Positions 7,713-17,031 of a stretch of 64,000 nucleotides of DNA are shown here, in pieces. A program made the translations under genes and the position numbers. Every line of letters begins with the position of its first letter. Within the stretch, counting starts at the first letter, position 1. The notes under the pieces are model-generated. The model worked only from the letters and a program-made list of their open reading frames with translations, was not told the origin of the DNA and made no database searches. The DNA is taken from positions 6,800 to 70,799 of the forward strand of contig JAWKRR010000041.1 of NCBI GenBank assembly GCA_041389525.1, given 5' to 3'. The DNA comes from JACKFB01 sp041389525 (GTDB lineage: Bacteria > Myxococcota_A > UBA9042 > PHBI01 > JACKFB01).

Positions 7713-10700
7713 ATGGCCATGGAAGTGACGCCCTCTTCGGACCTCAACCACCGGACGGTTGCCGCGCCCTCGGGGCCGCCGCTCGACTCCAGGCGCGTGC
7801 TCGGAGCTCACGCCCGCGGGTCGGACCGGCGGCGACGCCATCTGCCGGCGTCAGCCGCGTTCGTGGCCGCGCTGCTGCTCGCCGCGGGCTGCGCGCCGTC
7901 GCAGGACCCGACCATCGAGCTGACCTGCACGACCGTCGGCGGGGAGTCGCTCTTCAGCGGCGGCCAGCAGAGCCGCCTCGACGTGGGCTCCTCGTTCCGA
8001 TGCAGGATCGTCCTGACAAACTTGGACGACACCACCTCGCTCGAGGCCGAGCCGCCGCTCTACGAGTGGGCGATCGCGTCGACGGACGGTGGCGCAGTCC
8101 AGCCGGGTCCGGCGGTGCCGATTCGCGACTGGGTTCCCGGCTTCGGCCCGATCGCAACCGAGCAGGTGTTCACCGCCCAGGCCAACGGCACCGTGACGAT
8201 CCGGATGCGCCAGCTCGCCACCGCGCCCTTGCTCTTCCGCGAGACCCGCGCCGGCTCGAGCCTCGTCACGCTGCGCATCGGCCCCGGCAATGTGCCGACC
8301 GGATGCCTCACCGACGCCGAGTGCGCGGGGACCTGCGCGACGCGGTGCGCGGGGAAGATCCTCGCAGGCTCGAGCTGCGACATTCCGACCGGCGAGTGCA
8401 GTTGCAGCTGCGTGGACCACGAGACCTTCTCGGACCCGGACCCCGACGCGGCCGACCCCGGGGGCGAAGAGCTCGCCGAGCTGCCCGATAGCTCGCCCGA
8501 GATCCTGCCTGACACGCCAGACCCCGACGGCATTGGCCCCGACGCGGACACGGTCCAGCCGGGCTGCGATGTGTCGGGCTACGTCGCCGTCTCCCAGGAC
8601 TTCTTCACCGTCCCGACCGCGGGATTCAGCCGCTACGAAGCGTTCTCGGGCGCCACACCCGCGGCGCGTCTGCGGCTGGAGTTCAAGGCCGGGATCCTGT
8701 CGGCCCCTGGCGAGTACCACATCGCCGGCAATGCCCTCGATCAGTCAGCATCCACCTGCACGATCTGCGCGTGGCTCGAGGTGGCCTGCGGCGAGACGGC
8801 CTGCGACGTCTCCTACTTCGGGACCGGCGGCACCATCACGGTGACCGAGCTGGACCTGGCGGCGGGGACCTTCGTCGGGACCCTGACCGAGGCCACGTTC
8901 CAGACGGTCGCCACCGCGACCCAGGAGGTGATCTCGGGCGGTGATGTCTGGTGCGTCGACGAGCTCGAGCTGGCCGCGGACTCCAGCTGCGCGCCGGTGT
9001 GTAGCGCGGCGTGCGGGGTGCCTGATGGCTGCGGCGGGACCTGCGGCTGCCCGGCCGGTCAGAGCTGCGACGAGCTGACCCACCTCTGCCAAGCCTGCTC
9101 GCCGGCTTGCGACGGGACCTGCGGGATCTCGGACGGGTGCGGCGGGACCTGCACCTGCTCTGGGACCGACCAGTGCAACCAGGGCACGCACCTGTGCGAG
9201 CCCTGCGCGCCGTCGTGCGGCGCAGCGTGCAGCATCCCTGATGGATGCGGTGGCACGTGCCAGTGCGACGCGCTCGACGTGTGCAATGCAGCGACCAAGC
9301 TGTGTGAGGCGTGCGCGCCCGACTGCGCCGCGGGCACCTGCGGCATCGACGACTTGTGCGGCGGGACCTGCGGCTGCGGGGCCGGCGAGACCTGCGACAC
9401 AGACAGCGCGACCTGCATCGCGCCCCCGCCGGCGCCCACCGGGCTGGCGGCCACGGCGGGCGCCGGCGGCGTCACCCTGACCTGGACCGCCTCCCCGGGC
9501 GCGACCTCGTACACGCTGTATCTGGGGTTCGCGCCGGGCGTCACCGCGCAGAACGGCGCGGCCATCCCCGCCGCGACCAGCCCGGCTTTCGTCGGCAGTC
9601 TGGCCCCCGGACTCCCGGCGCGCTTCGTCGTGACCGCGCAGAACGCGGCCGGCGCGAGCGGCCCCTCCAACGAAGCGACCGCCACGCCGCTGGCCGAGCC
9701 CGACACGACCGCGCCCCTGCTCGTCTTCACGGACCCGCCCGGTGGCGCGATCGGCGTGGCCACCACGGCGGCGGTGCGCGTCGGCTTCAGCGAGCCCTTG
9801 GCCCCGGCGACCCTGGCCGCCGGCCTGACCCTTGGCGGCCAGAGCGGAGACATCGCCGGCACGGTGACGCAGTCGGGGCAGGTCCTCACGTTCACGCCGA
9901 CGGCGCCGCTCTCACCCGCGACCTCCTACACGCTCTCCGTGACGACGGCGCTCCAAGACCTCGCCGGCAACGCCCTCGCCAGCGGGTTCTCCTCGCAGTT
10001 CACGACGCGGCCAGCCGCCCCGAGCGGGCTGGAGCTCATCGAAGGCCACGGCGCCATCACCCTGCGCTGGGCCGCCGTGGCCGGCGCGAAGGGCTACGCG
10101 ATATCCCGCGCCGAGTCCGCGGCCGGTCCCTTCACGACCATCGGCGGCTCGACTCGGCCCAGCTTCACCGACCGCGCGGCCAATAACGGCACGCCGTACA
10201 CGTACCGGGTGACCGCGTTCACGGACGCGGGCGAGAGCGGCGCGTCGGTGCTGGCGACCGGCACCGCGTCGGACCTCGCGAACCCCACTCCCGCGAACCC
10301 CACGACGATACCGGGCAACGGCGAGGCGGTCCTGCTCTGGGACTCCGTGGGACCGGACGCCACCTACTCGATCTACCGCGCCGCCAGCGACGGCGGCGCC
10401 TTCAACCTGCTGGCCACCGGCCTCTTCAGCGTCACCTTCCGCGACGCCGGACTCACGAACGGCACGCGCTACCGCTACGTCGTCCAGGCGCGCAGCACCA
10501 GCCCGGACAGCGCCTGGTCCGAGGAGGCTCAGGTCATCCCCACCCAGGCGCTGCTGCCCGCCCCGACGGGCCTCGCGGCGACCGTCGGCAGCGGCTGGGT
10601 CGAGCTGACCTGGGGCTCCGTCCCCGGCGCCCTCGGCTATGCGATTTACGCGGTCGGGGACTCGCCATCCGACGCCTCCGACGGGCTCCTGACCCGCGCG

Positions 10701-13355
10701 CGGCTCATCCAGGGCAGCGCCGCCACCAGCGCGCTGGTCGAGGTCGCCGACGGGACGAACTGGTACCTCAGCGTGGCCGCGATCAGCACGCTCAATCAGC
10801 TTGGCGCGCCCTCCCAGGCGTTCCCCACGCAACCCGACACCAAGCTGCCGCCACGCCCGAGCACCCTGCTGCGCGCCTTCCCGACCGAGCACGGCACCAT
10901 CCACGTGGACTGGCAGCGCGCGCCGGGGGCCACCAGCTACCGGCTGATGCGGCTGGCCGGCGCGGGCGGCCCTCCCGTCGAGGTCATTGAGACCGCCGGC
11001 CTCAGCCACGACGATTCGGGCCTCGCCCCGGGCCTCCACGGGTACACGATTGAGCCGCTCTCCAACGGCGGCGCGGCCTCCGGCGGCACGTCGGACACCC
11101 TGTACACCGTGGCGACGGCCGGACCGGCCGAGGCCCCGCAGAACCTGACCGCCATCGCCGGGAAGGGGTGTGTGACCGTCGCTTGGCAGCACGCCCTGGG
11201 CGCTTCGGGCTACGAAGTTCGCCGAAAATTCCCCGTCCTCGGCGAGGTCCCAATCGCCTACCTCGCCGCCGCCACCGAGAACATGATGACGGACTGCGAC
11301 GTGGCCGACGGCGTGGCCTACGAGTACGACGTGCGGGCCTACACGAACTCCGTCTACTCGGGCCCCTCCAACGTGGCGCAAGCCACCCCCAACGCGGGTC
11401 TGCCCGACGCCCCGGCGATCACCGCCACCGCGGGCCGCGACGAGGTCGTGCTGCGCTGGACGCCCATCCCTGGCGCCACGTACAGGCTGATGGTGCGCTC
11501 CGACACGGCCCCCTGGGGCGACCTCGCCATGACGGACGAGGCCTACTTCCTCCATCCCGCCGTGGGGCCAGCCGCGCCCTACCAGTACGCCGTCCAGGCC
11601 AACGTCTCCGGCGCCCTCAGCGCGTTCGCGTTCAGCGGCACGGTGACGCCCGCGGGTGACACCCTCCCCCCGGTGCCCGGCGGGCTCACCGCCCACGCCG
11701 GCCACGGCTGCGTCACCCTCGCCTTCGACCTGGTGGCCACCGCCGAGGGCTACGAGGTCATCGAGGTCGAGGGCGGCGTCCTCCCCACCTCCGGCAGCTA
11801 CTTCAGCGACGTGGGCGCCACGCGCTACACCCGCTGCGGGCTGGTCGACGGTGACGCCTACACGTTCCGCGTCCGCGCGTGGGACCAGGACACCGGCTAC
11901 TCGGATTTCAGCGCGCCGGTGACGATCAGCCCGGTCGCGGCGCTGCCCGACTCGCCGCCGGTCGCCGCGGTCACGGTGGGCCACGGGATGGCCGAGCTGA
12001 GCTGGGAGTCGGCGGGCCCCGGCGTGCTCTACCACGTCTACCGGCGCACGCGGGACCGCGCCTGGGACGAGATCGGCGTCACCTCGGCGCTCCAGTTCGC
12101 CGACCCGCAGGCGGCCAGCGGCACCACCTACATCTACGCGATCCGATCGGAGACGCCCGCGGTCGGGCTCGGCGCCCTGTCCAACGCCGATCTCGCCGGA
12201 GCCACGAACGCCCTCGTGCACGACGCCTACCCCATCCCGCCGGCGGACCTGACGGCCGAACCGGGCAAGGGCTGCGTGACCATCGGCTGGTCGCCGGTGC
12301 CGGGCGCCACCGGCTACGAGATCTACCGCGCGGACGCGCTCTCCGGGCCCTTCGCGACGCTCAGCTACTTCGACGGTGGCTTCGCGCATCGCTACACCGA
12401 CTGCGGGCTGACCGACGGCATCACGCAGTTCTACAAGGTCCGCTCCTGGTCGTCGGCGCAGGCGAGCTACTCGGGCGCCTCCGCCGTCATCGAGGCGACG
12501 CCGGGGGCCAATCTGCCCACGTCGCCCGCGCCGACCCTGCTCGCCGGCAACGCCCAGGTCGACCTGACGTGGGCGGCGGCGGAGCCCCCGGGCACGGCGC
12601 TGTACGTGATCTTCCGGCGCACCCAGGCGACGCCCTGGCTCCAGGTCGGCGCCACGACGGACTCCTACTGGGCGGACCGCAGCGTCGCCAACGGGACAGG
12701 CTACATCTACGCGCTGCAAGCCGGAGCGCTGGGACAGTATGGCGCGCTGTCCGACGGCGCCCTCGCGGGCCTGCCCACCGCCATCCCGGACGCCGCGCTG
12801 CCGCCCGCGCCTGCCAACGTCACCGCGAACGCCGGCAGCGGGTGCGTCACCGTGCGTTGGGACGTGGTCGCGGGCGCCACCTACTACGCTATCGCCCGCG
12901 GCCTCGCCTCGGGCGGCCCCCTGAATCAAGCGTTCGAGATCGCGGGCGGCTTCAACAACGCCCACACCTTCTGCGACGTGCAGGACGGCACGCCCTACCG
13001 CTTCTTCGTGCAGGCCTACACGGAGGCCGGCTACTCCGCCCGCTCCACCGCCGCGCTGGCCACCCCGCTCGCGACGCTCCCCGCCTCCCCCGAGGGCGGC
13101 GCGGCGCTCCAAGGCGCAGGCGCCGGTGCGATCCAGCTCAGCTGGGCGGCCATCCCCGGCGTGCTGGGCTACCGCATCCTGCGCCGCACGGACGCGGCCG
13201 CGTGGTCGGTCGTCGCCCAGAGGCCCCAGAGCGCCAACCCCACGTGGCAAGACACCGGGCTGGCGAGCGGCACCATCTACTACTACGCGCTGCAGTCCTT
13301 CAGCGCGGCGGGGGTGAGCGCGCAGAGCCCGGAGGCCTCGCTCGCCGCGCCCTGA
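7713..13355 (+). CDS. Giant lipoprotein with Cys-rich repeats and about ten fibronectin-III domains
   Basis: About 1,880 residues. The N-terminus holds a hydrophobic stretch ending in lipobox LLAAGC. An unidentified domain (to about residue 250) contains a Cys cluster. A 5-fold Cys-rich repeat follows with CG(I/V)xDGCGGTCGC motifs (DNA about 8990-9420). Then come one FnIII domain, one bacterial Ig-like domain (starting near DTTAPLLVFTDPPGG, with FSEPLAPATL), and a long run of FnIII domains to the end. Each FnIII repeat shows the LTAxxGxGCVTVxW / GATGYEIYR / YTDCGLTDGxxYxYxVRA pattern, spaced about 90-100 residues. These are adhesive or spacer modules on surface proteins. Start is uncertain: GTG 7674, ATG 7680, ATG 7713 and GTG 7797 are all in frame; 7713 has GAGG 8 nt upstream, and 7797 would give the most normal signal peptide length. 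Confidence 0.9.
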   Translation: MAMEVTPSSDLNHRTVAAPSGPPLDSRRVLGAHARGSDRRRRHLPASAAFVAALLLAAGCAPSQDPTIELTCTTVGGESLFSGGQQSRLDVGSSFRCRIVLTNLDDTTSLEAEPPLYEWAIASTDGGAVQPGPAVPIRDWVPGFGPIATEQVFTAQANGTVTIRMRQLATAPLLFRETRAGSSLVTLRIGPGNVPTGCLTDAECAGTCATRCAGKILAGSSCDIPTGECSCSCVDHETFSDPDPDAADPGGEELAELPDSSPEILPDTPDPDGIGPDADTVQPGCDVSGYVAVSQDFFTVPTAGFSRYEAFSGATPAARLRLEFKAGILSAPGEYHIAGNALDQSASTCTICAWLEVACGETACDVSYFGTGGTITVTELDLAAGTFVGTLTEATFQTVATATQEVISGGDVWCVDELELAADSSCAPVCSAACGVPDGCGGTCGCPAGQSCDELTHLCQACSPACDGTCGISDGCGGTCTCSGTDQCNQGTHLCEPCAPSCGAACSIPDGCGGTCQCDALDVCNAATKLCEACAPDCAAGTCGIDDLCGGTCGCGAGETCDTDSATCIAPPPAPTGLAATAGAGGVTLTWTASPGATSYTLYLGFAPGVTAQNGAAIPAATSPAFVGSLAPGLPARFVVTAQNAAGASGPSNEATATPLAEPDTTAPLLVFTDPPGGAIGVATTAAVRVGFSEPLAPATLAAGLTLGGQSGDIAGTVTQSGQVLTFTPTAPLSPATSYTLSVTTALQDLAGNALASGFSSQFTTRPAAPSGLELIEGHGAITLRWAAVAGAKGYAISRAESAAGPFTTIGGSTRPSFTDRAANNGTPYTYRVTAFTDAGESGASVLATGTASDLANPTPANPTTIPGNGEAVLLWDSVGPDATYSIYRAASDGGAFNLLATGLFSVTFRDAGLTNGTRYRYVVQARSTSPDSAWSEEAQVIPTQALLPAPTGLAATVGSGWVELTWGSVPGALGYAIYAVGDSPSDASDGLLTRARLIQGSAATSALVEVADGTNWYLSVAAISTLNQLGAPSQAFPTQPDTKLPPRPSTLLRAFPTEHGTIHVDWQRAPGATSYRLMRLAGAGGPPVEVIETAGLSHDDSGLAPGLHGYTIEPLSNGGAASGGTSDTLYTVATAGPAEAPQNLTAIAGKGCVTVAWQHALGASGYEVRRKFPVLGEVPIAYLAAATENMMTDCDVADGVAYEYDVRAYTNSVYSGPSNVAQATPNAGLPDAPAITATAGRDEVVLRWTPIPGATYRLMVRSDTAPWGDLAMTDEAYFLHPAVGPAAPYQYAVQANVSGALSAFAFSGTVTPAGDTLPPVPGGLTAHAGHGCVTLAFDLVATAEGYEVIEVEGGVLPTSGSYFSDVGATRYTRCGLVDGDAYTFRVRAWDQDTGYSDFSAPVTISPVAALPDSPPVAAVTVGHGMAELSWESAGPGVLYHVYRRTRDRAWDEIGVTSALQFADPQAASGTTYIYAIRSETPAVGLGALSNADLAGATNALVHDAYPIPPADLTAEPGKGCVTIGWSPVPGATGYEIYRADALSGPFATLSYFDGGFAHRYTDCGLTDGITQFYKVRSWSSAQASYSGASAVIEATPGANLPTSPAPTLLAGNAQVDLTWAAAEPPGTALYVIFRRTQATPWLQVGATTDSYWADRSVANGTGYIYALQAGALGQYGALSDGALAGLPTAIPDAALPPAPANVTANAGSGCVTVRWDVVAGATYYAIARGLASGGPLNQAFEIAGGFNNAHTFCDVQDGTPYRFFVQAYTEAGYSARSTAALATPLATLPASPEGGAALQGAGAGAIQLSWAAIPGVLGYRILRRTDAAAWSVVAQRPQSANPTWQDTGLASGTIYYYALQSFSAAGVSAQSPEASLAAP

Positions 13356-13430
13356 GCCGGTCGCCGGTCGCCGGTCCCGCGGAGCCCTCAGCCCGCGGCC
13401 GGCGGCCTCAAACCCCCAGGCGCCGCCTCG

Positions 13431-14223
13431 TTAGTCGCCGCCCTCGCCCGTGTTCGCCGTCAGCTCGTTCGCCGTCGCGCCGCGCATGTAGTCGCGGTTC
13501 ATCAGCTGAATCCACTTCGTCGAGATCTCTTTCGGGCAGGCCGCTTCGCACTCCAGCGTGTTCGAGCAGGCGCCGAACTCCTCGGCGTCCATCTGCGCGA
13601 CCATGCGGACGGCTCGGCGGTCCCGGCTCCGGCGCGCCCTGGGGAAGCAGCGCGTAGTGGGCGATCTTGGCGCTCGTGAAGAGCGACGCCGACGCGTTCT
13701 TGCACGCCGCCACGCACGCGCCGCAGCCGATGCAGGTCGCCGCGTCGAAGGCCGCCAGCGCTTGCTCGCGCCCCACCGGCATCGCGTTCGCGTCGGGCGC
13801 GTTGCCCACGTTCACCGAGTTGTAGCCGCCGGCCGCCTGGATGCGGTCGAAGGCGCGCCGGTCGACCATCAGGTCCTTGACCACCGGGAACGCCTTCGCG
13901 CGCCACGGCTCCAGCACCAGGGTCTGCCCGCTCTTGAACGTGCGCATGTGCAGCTGGCAGACCGTCGTGCCCTTCTTCGGCCCGTGCGCCTGCCCGTTGA
14001 TCATGAACCCGCAGGACCCGCAGATGCCCTCGCGGCAGTCGTGCTCGAAGGTGACGGGCTCTTTGCCCTCGCCGACCAGCCGCTCGTTGAGGATATCCAG
14101 CATCTCGAGGAACGACGCCTCTTCGGGCACGCCGTCCATCTTGTGACGCTCGAGCTTCCCGGCGTCGGCAGGTCCGTTCTGGCGCCAGACTTCGAGCGTC
14201 AGGTCGAGCTTCTTGTCGCCCAT
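13431..14223 (-). pseudogene. sdhB: Succinate dehydrogenase/fumarate reductase iron-sulfur subunit, one-base frameshift
   Basis: Reads as a full-length 263-residue SdhB/FrdB only if one base is removed near 13625-13626 (an extra G in TCCCGGCTCC). Before the shift it has the [2Fe-2S] motif CREGICGSCG with its fourth Cys in VCQ, and the [4Fe-4S] motif CIGCGACVAACK. After the shift, in a different frame, come MVAQMDAEEFGACSNTLEC and EAACPKEIS, which carry the third cluster (3Fe-4S), then NRDYMRGA and a TAA at 13431. Without correction the protein would lose the third cluster and the complex would be inactive. A sequencing or assembly error is more likely than a real loss, since sdhA and sdhC look intact. 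The ATG at 14223 overlaps the sdhA stop codon by one base. Confidence 0.85.
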
Positions 14224-16136
14224 TACTTGTAGCTCCTCGTCGACGGCATCACGTACTCGAACACCAACGGCTCCTTGTGGAGCACCGGCTCCGAGTCCAC
14301 TCCGGTGAACTCCCACGCGCTGGCGTGTTGCTGCGTCTCGTCCTCGCGCTGCGCCTCGCCGTCGGCCGACTGGTATTCCTCGCGGAAGTGCCCGCCGCAC
14401 GACTCGTTTCGCGTCAGCGCGTCGCGCGCCAAGAGCTCCGCGAACTCCATGAAGTCCGCGACCCGCAGCGCCTTCTCGAGCTCAGCGTTCGCCTCGCCCG
14501 GCTTGCCCACGACCCGCAAATCCTTCCAGAACTCCGCCCGCATCGCCTGCACGGTCGCGATGGTCTCTTTGAGCCCCGCCTCGGTGCGCGACATGCCGAC
14601 CTTGTCGAGCATCAGCAGGCCAAGCTCGCGATGGAAGCTGTCGGGCGAGCGCTTGCCGCCGATGGCGAACATCTGCTCGATCCGCGCCTGCACCTGCGCC
14701 ACGGCCTGCTTGCACACGTCCGCGTCGGGGCTGAGCTTCGCCGGCTTCGCGGTCGCCAGGTAGTCGGGCACCGTGTACGGCGCCACGAAATACCCGTCCG
14801 CCAGCCCCTGCATCAGCGCGCTGGCGCCGAGGCGGTTGGAGCCGTGGTCGGAGAAGTTCGCCTCGCCCAGCACGAAGAGCCCGGGCAGGTTCGACATCAG
14901 GTTGTAGTCCACCCACAGCCCGCCCATCGTGTAGTGCGGCGCCGGGTAGATCTTCATCGGGACTTCGTAGGGGTTTTCGCCCGTGATGTTCGCGTACATG
15001 TCGAAGAGGTTGCCGTAGCGCCCCTCGATGCTGGCGCGCCCATCGGTCGCGATGGCGTCCCGGAAGTCCAGGTACACGGCCCGCCCGGTCGCGCCCACGC
15101 CGCGCCCCTCGTCGCACACGTACTTCGCGTTTCGCGAGGCCACGTCACGCGGGACCATGTTGCCGAAGGTCGGGTACTTGCGCTCCAGGTAGTAGTCGCG
15201 CTCGTCGTCGGGGATCTGATTGGCCGGCCGCTTGTCGCCCGCCTTCTTCGGCACCCACACGCGCCCCGAGTTACGCAAGCTCTCCGACATCAGCGTGAGC
15301 TTGGACTGCCAATCGCCGTGCTCGGGGATGCAGGTCGGGTGAATCTGCGTGTAGCAGGGGTTCGCGAAGTACGCGCCCCGCTTGTGCGCCCGCCACGTCG
15401 CCGTGACGTTCGACTTCATCGCGTTGGTCGACAGGTAGAAGACGTTCGAGTAGCCGCCGGTGCACATCAGCACCGCGTGGCCCGTGTGCGCCTCGAGCTT
15501 GCCGGTGAGCAGGTCGCGGCAGACGATTCCGCGCGCCTGACCGTTCTCGATGATGAGGTCCAGCATGTCGCGGTACGGGAAGAGCGTGACCTTCCCGAGA
15601 TCCACCTGCCGCATCAGGCCGGCGTAGGCGCCCAGCAGAAGCTGCTGCCCGGTCTGCCCGCGAGCGTAGAAGGTGCGCGACACCAGCACGCCGCCGAAGG
15701 TCCGGTTCGCCAGCGTCCCGCCGTACTCGCGCGCGAAGGGCACGCCCTGCGCGACCGACTGGTCGATGATGTTCGCCGAGACCTCAGCCAGCCGATACAC
15801 GTTCGACTCACGCGCCCGGAAGTCGCCGCCCTTCACCGTGTCGTAGAAGAGCCGGTAGGTCGAGTCGCCGTCGTTCTGGTAGTTCTTCGCGGCGTTGATG
15901 CCGCCCTGGGCCGCCACGCTGTGCGCGCGCCGCGGGCTGTCGTGAAAGCAGAACGCCTTCACGTTGTAGCCCTGCTCGGCCAGGGTCGCCGCCGCCGAAG
16001 CGCCCGCCAGCCCCGTCCCGATGACGATGACGTCGAACTTCTTGCGGTTGATGGGCCCGATGAGCTTCATCGCGCCCTTGTGCCGGGTCCAGCGCGTCTC
16101 GATCGGTCCGGTCGGGCAGCGGGAATCCAAGGTCAT
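14223..16136 (-). CDS. sdhA: Succinate dehydrogenase/fumarate reductase flavoprotein subunit (type B)
   Basis: A 637-residue flavoprotein that oxidises succinate to fumarate (or the reverse) and passes electrons to SdhB and the quinone-reducing membrane subunit. The FAD site starts with VIGTGLAGASAAATLAEQGYNV. The segment SPRRAHSVAAQGGINAA contains the His that covalently binds FAD in this family. The active-site region YTMGGLWVDYN and the C-terminal motif NESCGGHFREEYQ are present. The MTLDSRCPTGPIETRW opening fits the Bacillus/Bacteroidetes-type (type B) enzyme. ATG 16136 is preferred over the in-frame start at 16151, as it has a GGGGGC ribosome site at good distance and matches family N-termini. 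It is the middle gene of sdhC-sdhA-sdhB. Confidence 0.95.
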   Translation of the reverse strand: MTLDSRCPTGPIETRWTRHKGAMKLIGPINRKKFDVIVIGTGLAGASAAATLAEQGYNVKAFCFHDSPRRAHSVAAQGGINAAKNYQNDGDSTYRLFYDTVKGGDFRARESNVYRLAEVSANIIDQSVAQGVPFAREYGGTLANRTFGGVLVSRTFYARGQTGQQLLLGAYAGLMRQVDLGKVTLFPYRDMLDLIIENGQARGIVCRDLLTGKLEAHTGHAVLMCTGGYSNVFYLSTNAMKSNVTATWRAHKRGAYFANPCYTQIHPTCIPEHGDWQSKLTLMSESLRNSGRVWVPKKAGDKRPANQIPDDERDYYLERKYPTFGNMVPRDVASRNAKYVCDEGRGVGATGRAVYLDFRDAIATDGRASIEGRYGNLFDMYANITGENPYEVPMKIYPAPHYTMGGLWVDYNLMSNLPGLFVLGEANFSDHGSNRLGASALMQGLADGYFVAPYTVPDYLATAKPAKLSPDADVCKQAVAQVQARIEQMFAIGGKRSPDSFHRELGLLMLDKVGMSRTEAGLKETIATVQAMRAEFWKDLRVVGKPGEANAELEKALRVADFMEFAELLARDALTRNESCGGHFREEYQSADGEAQREDETQQHASAWEFTGVDSEPVLHKEPLVFEYVMPSTRSYK

Positions 16137-16185
16137 CTCAAAAGCCCCCATGAGGATGGGTCGCGCGAAATCAGCGGCGGCAGAA

Positions 16186-16848
16186 TCAGCGAATGAACAG
16201 CGCCCACAGCGGAATCGCCGCGAAGCCGATCCCGATAACCACCGCGAGTGCCGTGCCGCCCTTCACGATGATGGGCGTCCACTTCGAGTGGTTCAGCCCG
16301 AAGGAACGGAACGCGCTCTGGATGCCGTGAGACAAGTGCCACGCGATGACCGAGACGCCGACGATGTAGATGCCGGCGCGCCACCAGACCGCGAGCTTGT
16401 CGCCGACGGCCGTCGCGATGCCGCCCACGGCCTCGGTCCCTTCGCGGTCCAGGCGGAAATCCCAGATGTGCAGCGCCAAGAAGAGCAGCACGATGACGCC
16501 GCTGATGGGCATCGTGCGGCTGGCCAGCACGCCCACCTTGTCGGTGCGCTTGGTGCCCGTCGACGCGTAGCGGCTGCCGCGCGACGCTTGGTTCTCGCGG
16601 GTCAGCTTGATGGTCAGGCCGATGTGGATGATGAGCATCGAGAAGAGCCCGATCTCGATCAACGGCAGGATCGGCAGCGAGTGCAGGAACGCCGCCCACT
16701 TGTTGAGCGCGGCCCCACCGTCGGGCGCCATCACCATCAGGTTCTCGAGCATGTGGAAGACGACGAAGAGAGCCAGCGCCAAGCCGGTCAGCGCGACGAC
16801 GACCTTCTGTCCGACCGTCGAGCCTAGGATTTTCCTGAGCCAGCCCAC
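16186..16848 (-). CDS. sdhC: Succinate dehydrogenase cytochrome b subunit (type B)
   Basis: A 220-residue integral membrane protein with about five transmembrane helices (near residues 12-32, 52-75, 98-120, 145-168 and 190-212). It matches the cytochrome b558 family of one-subunit membrane anchors: LRKILGSTVGQKVVVALTG at the N-terminus, then HMLENL and LALHIWDFR with conserved His residues for heme b binding. It anchors SdhAB and exchanges electrons with the quinone pool. The start is a GTG at 16848 with an excellent GGGAGGTAGG site 6 bases upstream; the longer open frame has no comparable signal. First gene of the sdhCAB operon, 49 bp before sdhA. Confidence 0.92.
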   Translation of the reverse strand: MGWLRKILGSTVGQKVVVALTGLALALFVVFHMLENLMVMAPDGGAALNKWAAFLHSLPILPLIEIGLFSMLIIHIGLTIKLTRENQASRGSRYASTGTKRTDKVGVLASRTMPISGVIVLLFLALHIWDFRLDREGTEAVGGIATAVGDKLAVWWRAGIYIVGVSVIAWHLSHGIQSAFRSFGLNHSKWTPIIVKGGTALAVVIGIGFAAIPLWALFIR

Positions 16849-16957
16849 GTTTCCTACCTCCCGAGCGTCCCCTGCCCGTCGTCGCCCGCGTGACCGTAGG
16901 CGACAATCGGTCCCTCTTGTCGCAGAGGATCGCCATTCCAGCAACTCCCAACCTTAT

Positions 16958-16972
16958 ATAACCAGGGGTTAT
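16958..16972. promoter_or_regulatory. Inverted repeat ATAACC-AGG-GGTTAT in the sdhC divergent promoter region
   Basis: A perfect 6-bp inverted repeat with a 3-bp spacer lies 110 bp upstream of sdhC and 60 bp upstream of the divergent operon at 17032. It overlaps the only AT-rich stretch (TTATATAACC) in the 183-bp gap. This placement suits a binding site for a dimeric regulator or a -10 region. I do not recognise the motif. Confidence 0.3.
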
Positions 16973-17031
16973 GCGGGCCTCAGCCGCTCGCTGGGTTGCG
17001 CGGTGGACGCTCACGGGGCCATGCTCGCGGC

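Noticed and set aside
9912..13250. 1,112-codon open frame antisense to the FnIII gene
   Set aside because: Arg/Gly/Val-rich shadow of a GC-rich gene with strong third-position bias; no start signal, motif or independent composition.
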